Shown here in pieces: positions 1 through 6,601 of a stretch of 7,664 nt of DNA. Every line of letters starts with the position of its first letter. Position 1 is the first letter of the stretch. The notes under the pieces were generated by a model. That model was not told the DNA's origin and ran no database searches. It worked only from the letters and a program-made list of their open reading frames with translations. Both the position numbers and the translations under genes were made by a program. The stretch comes from Desulfobacteraceae bacterium. Its GTDB lineage: Bacteria > Desulfobacterota > Desulfobulbia > Desulfobulbales > Desulfobulbaceae. Location of the stretch: assembly GCA_022837185.1 (NCBI GenBank), contig JALHJD010000135.1:1-7664 (forward strand). The letters run 5' to 3'.

Positions 1-443
1 TCTTTGATCTGACCGTCAAGGCCTCGGGCGATGTCGACGTCGATGATCATCACACGGTCGAGGATTTGGGAATCTGCCTGGGCATGGCCCTGAAAAAGGC
101 GCTGGACGGTTTTGCCGGCATCGGCCGCTACGGCTTCAGCTGCGTACCCATGGATGAAACCCTGGCCCGGGTCTGCATTGATTTTTCCAACCGGCCGCAC
201 CTGCATTACAACGTCACCCTGCCGGACAGGAAAACGGGCAGTTTCGATACCGCCCTGACCAAGGAATTTCTGCGGGCATTGGTTCTGCACAGCGGCATGA
301 CCCTGCATGTCGACCTGTTGCACGGCGAAAATTCGCACCACATCATTGAAGCGGTTTTCAAGGCACTGGCGCGGGCCCTGTCCCAGGCGGTCGCCGTTGA
401 TTCAAGGGTCAGCGGGCAGCTGACCTCCAAGGGAACCCTGTAG
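1..443 (+). CDS. hisB: Imidazoleglycerol-phosphate dehydratase, 3' part (5' end outside window)
   Basis: Dehydrates imidazole glycerol phosphate to imidazole acetol phosphate in cytoplasmic histidine biosynthesis. The reading frame is open from base 3 to the TAG at 441-443, giving 146 visible residues, about the last three quarters of a roughly 195-residue single-domain enzyme. Two diagnostic metal-binding histidine motifs are visible: DDHHTVED near the left edge and SHHIIEA near the C-terminus. Between them lie family-typical segments such as MDETLARV and DFSNRP. In the family the HHxxE repeats bind two manganese ions, and both are intact. The end (QLTSKGTL) corresponds to the usual STKG tail. 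The next gene begins 55 bases downstream with no terminator-like hairpin between, so co-transcription is plausible. No other his gene is inside the window. There is no sign of a fused phosphatase domain in the visible part. Confidence 0.97.
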   Translation, partial: FDLTVKASGDVDVDDHHTVEDLGICLGMALKKALDGFAGIGRYGFSCVPMDETLARVCIDFSNRPHLHYNVTLPDRKTGSFDTALTKEFLRALVLHSGMTLHVDLLHGENSHHIIEAVFKALARALSQAVAVDSRVSGQLTSKGTL

Positions 444-486
444 GATGCCGTCCTGGGCGTGAAGCGGCCAATGGCCTGAACCGGTG

Positions 487-492
487 AGGAGG
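487..492 (+). promoter_or_regulatory. Shine-Dalgarno that sets the lipoprotein start
   Basis: AGGAGG at 487-492 lies six bases before the GTG at 499. It overlaps the alternative GTG at 484, which would leave no ribosome binding site upstream of itself. This favours 499 as the true start. Confidence 0.75.
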
Positions 493-498
493 ACTATC

Positions 499-1191
499 GT
501 GATTCGTTTCGTTCATAGTGTGTTATTGATGCTGGCATGCTCGGTTCTGCTCCTGTCCGGATGCGGCGCCGGGCAGCCGGAAACCGCGGAAAGGACCAGG
601 ACTCTCGAACATCCCCTGACATGCATTGTCGTCCTGCCGGCCGTGGCCGATCCGGAGGACACGGAAGCAGCCGCCGGGCAACTGGACGAGGAGCTGCTCG
701 CGGGCGCGGAGGCAATGAATGAACTGCTGCGGCAGGAGCTCGGCGGGCGCCCCGATGTCCGTTTCGTCGATGCCGAATATATCGCCGGCCTGGAATCGAC
801 CGGGGGGGAAACCGATCTGGAAATGATCCGTCTTGTCGCCCGGAGCGTGGAGTGCAACGGGGTGCTGCAATCCCGTTTGCAGCGCTATTCCGAACGTATC
901 GGCGGCAGGTTTACTGCAGAGGAGCCGGCCGCCGTGACCTTTGACATGAACCTGATCAGCGTTGACACCGGCGGCGTTCTCTGGGCGACACATTTCGAAG
1001 AGACGCAGAAATCGGTCCTTGAGAATCTCTATGAATGGGGGAAGGCAAAATCACGGGGTTTTACCTGGATAACCGCCCGGGACCTCCTCCTCGAGGGTAT
1101 CAGGGAGAAGTTTGCGGCCAGCCCGTACTTCCGGGAACAGCGGGAGAAGAGCCCGCCCGCCGCAGTCAAGTCCGCCGATGAAAAGGTGTAA
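499..1191 (+). CDS. Predicted lipoprotein, possibly CsgG/LpoB-like fold
   Basis: A 230-residue secreted lipoprotein of unknown function. From the GTG at 499 it has a short basic start (MIRF), a hydrophobic stretch (about residues 5-19) and a lipobox L-S-G-C with the acylated cysteine at 22. The +2 residue is Gly, not Asp, so outer-membrane sorting is likely if the cell is a standard Gram-negative. The mature part opens with a beta-strand-like segment (CIVVLPAVAD). It ends in a segment reading like 'V-x-F-D-x-N-L-I-S-V-D-T-G-G-V-L-W', followed by a charged tail. That pattern resembles the nucleotide-binding-like fold of CsgG, LpoB and DUF799 periplasmic lipoproteins, but this is pattern resemblance only. 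It lies 55 bases after hisB and 17 bases before the TtcA-like gene, and neither neighbour suggests an envelope role. The alternative start at 484 adds five residues and has no ribosome binding site. Confidence 0.85.
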   Translation: MIRFVHSVLLMLACSVLLLSGCGAGQPETAERTRTLEHPLTCIVVLPAVADPEDTEAAAGQLDEELLAGAEAMNELLRQELGGRPDVRFVDAEYIAGLESTGGETDLEMIRLVARSVECNGVLQSRLQRYSERIGGRFTAEEPAAVTFDMNLISVDTGGVLWATHFEETQKSVLENLYEWGKAKSRGFTWITARDLLLEGIREKFAASPYFREQREKSPPAAVKSADEKV

Positions 1192-1208
1192 ACCCTGTTC
1201 GGTCGTGG

Positions 1209-2000
1209 ATGAAAAAAATCCTGCCGAGGGAAAGCAACCGGCGCATAGGTCGTGCCATGCACGCCTACGATATGCTGGCCGACGGAGACCGTGTACTTGT
1301 CGCGGTTTCAGGTGGAATCGACTCCCTGGTTCTTGTCCGGGTGCTGCATGACTGGCGCCGGAAGGCTCCCATTGACTACGACCTGTTCGCCGTCCACATC
1401 GACATGGAGCCGGACCAGAACCGTCCCGGGCCGGCCGCCGAGGCTGTCCGGAGTCGTCTCGCCGGTCTCCCTGTTCCGCTGCGGATAATTCCCGCCCAAT
1501 GGCTGCCGGCCTCCCCGCCGGCCGATTCCCCCGGCTCAGGCCGGGACATCTGCTACACCTGCGCCCGCCGCCGGCGCAAACAACTCTTTGATCATGCCGG
1601 CGCCCTGGGGTGCAACAAGCTGGCCCTGGGGCACCACCGGGACGACATCATCGAAACCTTTGTCATGAACATGGTCTACGGCGGCAACATCAGCACCATG
1701 GTCCCCAGGCAGGACCTTTTCGCCGGCCGGCTCTCACTCATCAGGCCGCTGTCTTTTCTCGAGAAAAACGAGATCCGGGCCATTGCCCGGCAATACAACA
1801 TCGAGCCCGTGCGAACGGTCTGCCCCCTTGCCGAACAGACCGGGCGTCTTGAAATCAGGAAGATGCTGACTTACCTGTATCGGAAGATACCCGGGGCCGG
1901 GAACCATATTTTTGCGGCCCTGGCCAACGTCCGCGCCGATTACCTGCTCAGGGAGGGGGGCGGGGGACTGGATATCAGGGGAGAAAAACATGCGGACTGA
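1209..2000 (+). CDS. TtcA-like PP-loop ATPase, probable tRNA thiolation enzyme
   Basis: A 263-residue cytoplasmic protein of the adenine-nucleotide alpha-hydrolase (PP-loop) superfamily, closest by eye to the TtcA group. TtcA activates C32 of tRNA with ATP and inserts sulfur using an Fe-S cluster. Visible motifs are the PP-loop SGGIDS (34-39), a CYTC pair (C115, C118), the GHHRDD segment (141-146), and a lone cysteine at 205 in VCPLAEQ. Three cysteines in this arrangement match the [4Fe-4S]-type TtcA proteins. Differences from textbook TtcA are Ile instead of Lys in the PP-loop, loss of the second CxxC around C205, and a Pro/Ser/Ala-rich stretch just before CYTC (about 98-112). TilS is less likely because of the cysteines. 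The start ATG at 1209 has no clear ribosome binding site, but family similarity begins at residues 11-16. A later ATG at 1257 would remove this part. The 3' end overlaps the next gene by 11 bases. Confidence 0.82.
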   Translation: MKKILPRESNRRIGRAMHAYDMLADGDRVLVAVSGGIDSLVLVRVLHDWRRKAPIDYDLFAVHIDMEPDQNRPGPAAEAVRSRLAGLPVPLRIIPAQWLPASPPADSPGSGRDICYTCARRRRKQLFDHAGALGCNKLALGHHRDDIIETFVMNMVYGGNISTMVPRQDLFAGRLSLIRPLSFLEKNEIRAIARQYNIEPVRTVCPLAEQTGRLEIRKMLTYLYRKIPGAGNHIFAALANVRADYLLREGGGGLDIRGEKHAD

Positions 2001-2874
2001 TGCGCCCTGTCTCGACTGCTTCAAGCGGCAGGCCGCCGCGACTGCGCAAATCTGCTGTGCGGAAGCTGCCGGACGGATGCGGGTGGCCGATGAGATCGAC
2101 AGGCTGGTGGCGGAACTTGATCCCACCCTGTCGCCGCCGGAAAATGCGGTTATCGTCTACGGCAGGATAGCCGAAGTGACCGGAGTGCGCGACCCCTATG
2201 CCGAACTGAAGCAGCAGTCGACCGATGTTGCCCTGCGCCTGCGGGACGAGGTGCGGCAGCGTATTGAGCAATCCCCGGACCCGCTGCGGGCCGCTGTCCG
2301 CTACTGCATCGCCGCCAATATAATCGACTACGGCAGCGGGCACGCCTTCGATGCCCTGGAAACGTTGCGGGGCTGCCAGTCGGCAAGGCTCCCCATCGAT
2401 GATTTTGATCGCTTCCGCAGGAGCGTTTCCCGGGCCCGGGTTGTCTATCTTGCCGATAACTGCGGTGAACTGGTGTTTGACGGCCTGCTGATTGAACTAC
2501 TGGTCCGGCTGGGCTGTGACGTAACCATGGCGGTCCGGGGCGGCGCCATTCTCAACGACGCCACCATGGAGGACGCGGTTGAGTGCGGTCTGGATTCCCT
2601 GTGCCGGGTCGTCTCCAGCGGGATATGCTGTCCCGGCACGCCGCTTTCCTCCTGCAGCAGGGAGCTCGTGGAAATTTTTGCCGGAGCCGACCTGGTTATC
2701 AGCAAAGGGCAGGGCAATTTTGAAACCCTGTCGGAAACAGCCGCGCCGGTCGCCTTCCTGCTGACCGTCAAGTGCCCCGTGGTCGCCCGGTACATAACTG
2801 CGATGCGCGGCCCGGCGGGTGAGGGGATAGAAGGCCGGGGAGAAATGCTTTTGATGCAGATGGGAGTGGAATGA
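1990..2874 (+). CDS. DUF89/ARMT1-like metal-dependent phosphatase
   Basis: A 294-residue protein of the DUF89 family, whose characterised members are metal-dependent phosphatases proposed to remove harmful sugar phosphates and related damaged metabolites. Signature elements seen in order are the N-terminal CLDC pair (7-10) typical of the prokaryotic subgroup, DNCGE (156-160) where D and N are expected metal ligands, LND (188-190) giving a further expected acidic ligand, SKGQGNFE (238-245), and KCPVVA (261-266). It is cysteine-rich, with 14 cysteines including CC pairs at 22-23 and 213-214, which suits an anaerobe or an additional metal site. The ATG at 1990 is chosen because AGGGGAG (1977-1983) sits six bases upstream and the protein then starts just before the CxxC. 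An in-frame ATG at 1912 would add a tail lying wholly inside the previous gene. It overlaps the TtcA-like gene by 11 bases and asnS by 4. The substrate is not deducible. Confidence 0.88.
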   Translation: MRTDAPCLDCFKRQAAATAQICCAEAAGRMRVADEIDRLVAELDPTLSPPENAVIVYGRIAEVTGVRDPYAELKQQSTDVALRLRDEVRQRIEQSPDPLRAAVRYCIAANIIDYGSGHAFDALETLRGCQSARLPIDDFDRFRRSVSRARVVYLADNCGELVFDGLLIELLVRLGCDVTMAVRGGAILNDATMEDAVECGLDSLCRVVSSGICCPGTPLSSCSRELVEIFAGADLVISKGQGNFETLSETAAPVAFLLTVKCPVVARYITAMRGPAGEGIEGRGEMLLMQMGVE

Positions 2875-4253
2875 TGCTGCCGCAGCAGGTATCGGACATC
2901 CTGGCCCGCAAGCCGGTCGGGACGCACATCGAAATTTCCGGCTGGGTCAGAACCAGGCGGGACTCGGGCGGGGTGTCGTTTCTCGAGATCAGCGACGGCT
3001 CCTGCCTCGACAGTCTCCAGGTTGTCGCCGACAGCGGGCTCGACAATTATGACCGGGAAATACGGAAGATTACCACCGGCACGTCGATCCAGGTGGCCGG
3101 CCTGCTTGTCGATTCGCCCGCCAAGGGTCAGGAGGTCGAAGTCCGGGCGGAACGGATCACGGTCATCGGCTGGAGCGATGCCGAAACCTATCCCCTGCAG
3201 AAGAAACGGCACGGCTTCGAGTTTCTGCGCTCCATTCCGCACCTCAGACCCAGGACCAACGCCCTGGCTGCGGTGGCGAGGATCCGCAGTCGCCTTGATC
3301 ACGCCGCCCGAAGTTTTTTCCGGGAGCGGGGTTTTTTTCTGGTGCATACCCCGATCATTACCACCAGCGACTGCGAGGGCGCGGGCGAGATGTTCACCGT
3401 CACCTCACTGCCGCCGGAGCATATAAAAGACTCCGGGAGCTTTGCCGATGATTTTTTCGGCCGCCGGGCGGGCTTGACGGTCAGCGGTCAGCTCCAGGCG
3501 GAAATTTACGCCCTTGCCCTGGGCAGGGTCTACACCTTCGGCCCGACCTTCCGGGCCGAAAATTCCAACACCAGCCGCCACCTTGCCGAATTCTGGATGC
3601 TGGAACCGGAGATTTCCTTCTGCGATCTGGCCTGCGCCATGTCCGTTGCCGAAGAGCTGATCCGGGAACTGGTCCGGACGGTGCTGCGCGATTGCCCCAG
3701 GGAGATGAATCTGTTCAACCGCTTTGTGGACAGCACACTCATCAACCGCCTTGAATCCATCGCCGGCAAACCTTTCGCCCGCATGCCGTACAGCGAGGCG
3801 GTGGCCCTCCTGGCCGCTTCCGGCCGGGAGTTTGAATTTCCCGTCCGATGGGGCGTTGATCTGCAGGCCGAACATGAACGGTATCTCTGTGAGGAGGTCG
3901 TTACCGGACCGGTGATCGTCCACGGCTATCCCAAGGAGATAAAGCCGTTTTACATGCGCCTCAACGATGACGGGCGGACCGTTGCCGCCATGGACATCCT
4001 GGTGCCCGGCATCGGCGAGTTGGTCGGCGGCAGCCAGCGTGAAGAGCGGTTCGATATGCTGGCCCGGCGGATGGCGGAGGCCGGCCTGAACGAGGCGGAA
4101 TACGGCTGGTACCTGGACCTGCGCCGGTACGGGACCGTGCCGCACTCGGGCTTCGGGCTCGGGTTCGAACGCCTGGTGCAGCTGGTGACCGGCCTGCCCA
4201 ATATCCGGGAGGCCATCCCCTTTCCCCGGACCCCCGGCTCGGCGCCGTGCTGA
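2871..4253 (+). CDS. asnS: Asparaginyl-tRNA synthetase
   Basis: Charges tRNA-Asn with asparagine using ATP; class IIb synthetase, cytoplasmic homodimer. The 460 residues are close to the usual length (E. coli about 466). An OB-fold anticodon-binding domain (about 18-100) is followed by the linker with KKRHGFEFLR. Class II motif 1 is around FLVHTPIIT (156-164). Motif 2 is FRAENSNTSRHLAEFWMLEPE (227-247), whose asparagine-specific text separates it from AspRS. Motif 3 is GFGLGFERLVQ (427-437). The C-terminal IPFPRTPGS is the normal family end, so the stop at 4251-4253 is genuine. The start is ATGATG at 2871-2876. The first ATG overlaps the DUF89 stop (ATGA); the second is better spaced (seven bases) from GGGAG at 2862-2866, giving 459 residues. 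Presence of AsnRS implies direct Asn-tRNA formation, although a GatCAB route elsewhere is not excluded. Confidence 0.98.
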   Translation: MMLPQQVSDILARKPVGTHIEISGWVRTRRDSGGVSFLEISDGSCLDSLQVVADSGLDNYDREIRKITTGTSIQVAGLLVDSPAKGQEVEVRAERITVIGWSDAETYPLQKKRHGFEFLRSIPHLRPRTNALAAVARIRSRLDHAARSFFRERGFFLVHTPIITTSDCEGAGEMFTVTSLPPEHIKDSGSFADDFFGRRAGLTVSGQLQAEIYALALGRVYTFGPTFRAENSNTSRHLAEFWMLEPEISFCDLACAMSVAEELIRELVRTVLRDCPREMNLFNRFVDSTLINRLESIAGKPFARMPYSEAVALLAASGREFEFPVRWGVDLQAEHERYLCEEVVTGPVIVHGYPKEIKPFYMRLNDDGRTVAAMDILVPGIGELVGGSQREERFDMLARRMAEAGLNEAEYGWYLDLRRYGTVPHSGFGLGFERLVQLVTGLPNIREAIPFPRTPGSAPC

Positions 4254-4268
4254 TGGACAATTAACCGC

Positions 4269-4274
4269 AGGAGG
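4269..4274 (+). promoter_or_regulatory. Strong Shine-Dalgarno pointing to an ATC start for hflX
   Basis: AGGAGG at 4269-4274 is followed, after six bases (TTTGTT), by ATC at 4281, exactly where a start codon is expected. No ATG, GTG or TTG in the hflX frame lies near it. The out-of-frame TTG at 4276 is only one base away and opens a five-codon frame ending at TAA 4291-4293. Confidence 0.75.
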
Positions 4275-4280
4275 TTTGTT

Positions 4281-5957
4281 ATCGCTTCTGTAACCGGTAA
4301 TACCGCGGGACTGAAAACCAAGCAGGTCTGCGACCTGGAGAGACTGGTCCGAAAACGGGTCGCCCCGGAGGAAATCATCGGCCGGGAACTGGCCCGCTCC
4401 CTTTGCGCCGTCTCCCACGAGATCAATCGCCAGGTCGGCCTGCTGATTCACCGCTCCGGCCAGGTGGAGCGCGTCATTGTCGGCGACCATGACCGGATCG
4501 TCATCCCCTCGCTGTCGGCGGTTCGTACGGCCGGCGGCCGGCTGCGCGGTCTTCGCTGCATCCATACCAGCTTCGGCAAGAATGGCGTAACCGAGGAGGA
4601 CGTTCTGGACATGGCGGGCCTGCGGCTGGACCTCATGTCGGTGCTGACCATGCAGGATGGGCTGCCGAAGCTTCTCTATACCGCCCACCTGGTGCCGGAA
4701 GCGGTTGACGGCAACGACTGGCAGCTGCTCGAAGTGACCCACCCGGCCGCCGGAACGGTTTCCTGCATCGATTTCATCGAGTCCCTTGAGGACCGGTTCG
4801 TGGCGATGCGGCCCATCAAGGAAGTCGACCGCGGGCAGGACCGGGCCATTCTGGTCAGCGTCACCACCGGATCCGGGGAGGCGGCGGCCGATTCGCTGGC
4901 CGAGCTGGCTGAGCTTGCCCGCTCCGCCGATGTCCTGGTCCTGGATCGGGTCATCCAGCGGCGGAAGGCGATACATCCTCGATTCATCCTGGGCAAGGGG
5001 AAACTGATGGAGATTATCCTTCGCAGCCTCCGGTTGGGCGCCAATCTGCTCATCTTTGATCAGGAGCTCAGCCCCTCCCAGATCCGTTCGGTCACCGATC
5101 ATACCGATCTGCGGGTCATAGACCGTACCCAACTGATCCTGGATATCTTCGCCCGCCGCGCCCTTTCAAGGGAAGGCAAGCTGCAGATTGAAATGGCGCA
5201 GCTCAAGTACCTGCTGCCCCGGCTGTCCACCAGGGATGACGCCTTGTCGCGGCTGACCGGCGGCATCGGCGCCAGGGGACCGGGAGAAACCAGGCTGGAG
5301 ATCGACCGGCGGCGGATCAATGACCGCATTGCCAGGCTGGCCAGGGAATTGGAATCGGTGGGCAGGGAGCGGTATCACAGGAGAACGAGACGCCGCAAGC
5401 GGGAAGTGCCGGTGATCTCTCTGGTGGGCTATACCAACGCCGGCAAATCGACCCTGCTCAATACCCTGACCCACAGCCGAATCAAGGCCGAGGACCTTCT
5501 TTTCGCCACCCTGGACCCGACCAGCCGCAGGCTCCGCTTCCCCAGGGACATGGAGGTGATCGTCACCGATACGGTGGGATTTATCCGCAATCTGCCCGAT
5601 GATCTCCTCAAGGCCTTTGAATCGACCCTGGAGGAACTGCACGAGGCCGACCTGCTCGTCCATGTGATAGACGCGGCCAACCCATCCCATGCCGAACAGA
5701 TGGAGGTTGTCGACAACCTGCTGCGGAAACTGGGGCTCGATACGATCCCCTGTCTGCGGGTGTTCAACAAGATCGACCTGGTGGACGAAAATCAGCGGGA
5801 GCGGCTGCAGGGGCTGGACGGGGTACCCGTCAGCGCCCTGGATGAAAATACCCTGGGGCCGTTCCTGGAGCAGGCCCAGGCGATACTGCACAGGGCCCTC
5901 GGGTTGAATGCCGGGGAGGCGGACGACGCCGGGCGGCCGGCTCAGCCCTTGAGGTAG
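4281..5957 (+). CDS. hflX: GTPase HflX, long form, apparent ATC start
   Basis: Ribosome-associated GTPase; characterised HflX proteins split stalled 70S ribosomes, notably after heat stress. From ATC at 4281 the product is 558 residues, longer than E. coli HflX (426). Residues 1 to about 185 are an extra N-terminal domain that begins with GNTAGLK and is recalled from delta-proteobacterial relatives. The canonical HflX domain follows, with GKGKL (238-242) and GGIGARGPGE (327-336). The G domain then shows G1 GYTNAGKS (383-390), G2 FATLDPT (408-414), G3 DTVGF (430-434), G4 NKID (496-499) and G5 VSAL (517-520). All key residues are intact. The first conventional in-frame start is GTG 4464, which would cut 61 conserved-looking residues and has no good ribosome binding site. 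The frame is the same as that of asnS, separated only by its TGA. The 3' end overlaps the opposing PilZ gene by 16 bases. Confidence 0.93.
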   Translation: MASVTGNTAGLKTKQVCDLERLVRKRVAPEEIIGRELARSLCAVSHEINRQVGLLIHRSGQVERVIVGDHDRIVIPSLSAVRTAGGRLRGLRCIHTSFGKNGVTEEDVLDMAGLRLDLMSVLTMQDGLPKLLYTAHLVPEAVDGNDWQLLEVTHPAAGTVSCIDFIESLEDRFVAMRPIKEVDRGQDRAILVSVTTGSGEAAADSLAELAELARSADVLVLDRVIQRRKAIHPRFILGKGKLMEIILRSLRLGANLLIFDQELSPSQIRSVTDHTDLRVIDRTQLILDIFARRALSREGKLQIEMAQLKYLLPRLSTRDDALSRLTGGIGARGPGETRLEIDRRRINDRIARLARELESVGRERYHRRTRRRKREVPVISLVGYTNAGKSTLLNTLTHSRIKAEDLLFATLDPTSRRLRFPRDMEVIVTDTVGFIRNLPDDLLKAFESTLEELHEADLLVHVIDAANPSHAEQMEVVDNLLRKLGLDTIPCLRVFNKIDLVDENQRERLQGLDGVPVSALDENTLGPFLEQAQAILHRALGLNAGEADDAGRPAQPLR

Positions 5958-6421
5958 AATCCGAGTTTCTTGTCGTAGGCCTGTCTTTCCGCAAAGCTGC
6001 AGCCAATGAAGTCCCCGTCGACGGACATGACGACAACCTCTTTGACCAGGCGCGTGCCATATTTGTCGTCAAGGGTGAAGTCCAGGGACAGGACATGGCC
6101 CTTTTCGAGGAAATGCACGGTGGCCGCCCTGAAGCCGACGCCTCCCTGGGAGAGGTCACGGATCTGCACTTCCCCGTTCATTCCCGGGGGGCTGATGGAC
6201 TTGAAGAAACCCTCGAGGTTCACCGGTTTCCGATAGTGCCGCCGGAATTCGAGCTGGACCCTGAAGAGGGTCTGGCAGGGACAGCGGACCTTGATGACAC
6301 TGCATTTGCTCCTGTACGAGGCGACGGAGATTGTTTTCGTTGTGCCGCAGTTGGGGCAGACGAGGGTAACCGTGAAGTCGTCCTTGACAAAGGCTTTGAT
6401 GAGTTCCTTCGGTTCAGTCAT
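5942..6421 (-). CDS. PilZ-domain protein with N-terminal cysteine cluster
   Basis: A 159-residue cytoplasmic protein, probably a c-di-GMP receptor. The N-terminal third has CPNC (22-25), C40 and CPC (47-49), which look like a small zinc ribbon. The PilZ domain follows with the two c-di-GMP-binding signatures: RxxxR as RRHYR (60-64) and DxSxxG as DLSQGG (89-94). Both motifs are complete, so ligand binding is expected but the effector target is unknown. The ATG at 6421-6419 is chosen over longer in-frame starts because the protein then begins MTEPKE and the start lies inside the end of the preceding mini-gene as ATGACTGA. No Shine-Dalgarno is visible, consistent with translational coupling. It is the last gene of the pyrE-led leftward block, and its stop overlaps the end of hflX on the other strand. 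Confidence 0.88.
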   Translation of the reverse strand: MTEPKELIKAFVKDDFTVTLVCPNCGTTKTISVASYRSKCSVIKVRCPCQTLFRVQLEFRRHYRKPVNLEGFFKSISPPGMNGEVQIRDLSQGGVGFRAATVHFLEKGHVLSLDFTLDDKYGTRLVKEVVVMSVDGDFIGCSFAERQAYDKKLGFYLKG

Positions 6422-6584
6422 AGATGATGGCGGTGTATTGGGCCAGGATAATTTCCGTTTCGGCGTCAAGGCGGGAGGCCACCTCATGAATCTGAAACTC
6501 GGTCCGGCACCCCTTGCATTTCAGTCTGACCTGCCGGCAGCGTCTGACGACTTCCAGTTCTTTTCCGCATCGTTCACACGTCAT
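6414..6584 (-). CDS. 56-residue dual-CXXC small protein
   Basis: A very short gene, ATG at 6584-6582 to TGA at 6416-6414. The product starts MTCERCGKEL and ends LAQYTAIIYD. Cysteines are at 3, 6, 16, 23 and 26; the CERC and CKGC pairs form a four-cysteine zinc-ribbon or redox-type arrangement. The C-terminal half is a predicted helix (about residues 34-52). From memory this matches a small delta-proteobacterial family described as dual-CXXC small (seleno)proteins, some members of which carry selenocysteine; here all positions are cysteine. It starts 17 bases after the pyrE stop with only a weak ribosome binding site (CGGA), and its end overlaps the PilZ gene by eight bases. The neat fit between two genes, the ordered cysteines and the coupled stop/start support a real gene. 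The biochemical role is unknown. Confidence 0.85.
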   Translation of the reverse strand: MTCERCGKELEVVRRCRQVRLKCKGCRTEFQIHEVASRLDAETEIILAQYTAIIYD

Positions 6585-6601
6585 GGTCCGGCAATAGGAT
6601 A

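Noticed and set aside
466..476. GGCCAATGGCC palindrome between hisB and the lipoprotein gene
   Set aside because: Too short and tightly spaced for a stable hairpin and has no T-tract; likely chance in GC-rich DNA.
1505..1522. GCCGGC inverted repeat with six-base loop
   Set aside because: It lies inside the TtcA-like coding region in a Pro/Ala/Gly-rich segment, where GC-rich codons readily produce such repeats.
2445..3347. 300-codon minus-strand open frame
   Set aside because: Antisense shadow of the DUF89 and asnS genes; composition is typical of reverse-complement coding sequence.
4251..4283. Possible AsnS-HflX fusion by TGA readthrough, since both are in one frame
   Set aside because: AsnS ends at its normal family C-terminus and a strong Shine-Dalgarno for hflX follows; there is no evidence of recoding.
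4276..4293. Five-codon TTG mini-frame after the hflX Shine-Dalgarno
   Set aside because: The TTG is only one base from AGGAGG, too close for efficient initiation, and the peptide is trivial.
3405..5132. 575-codon open frame on the minus strand across asnS and hflX
   Set aside because: It lies antisense to two confidently identified genes, shows no recognisable motifs, and long antisense frames are expected from the codon bias of GC-rich genes.
5166..5891. 241-codon minus-strand open frame
   Set aside because: Antisense to the HflX GTPase domain, with no family features of its own.
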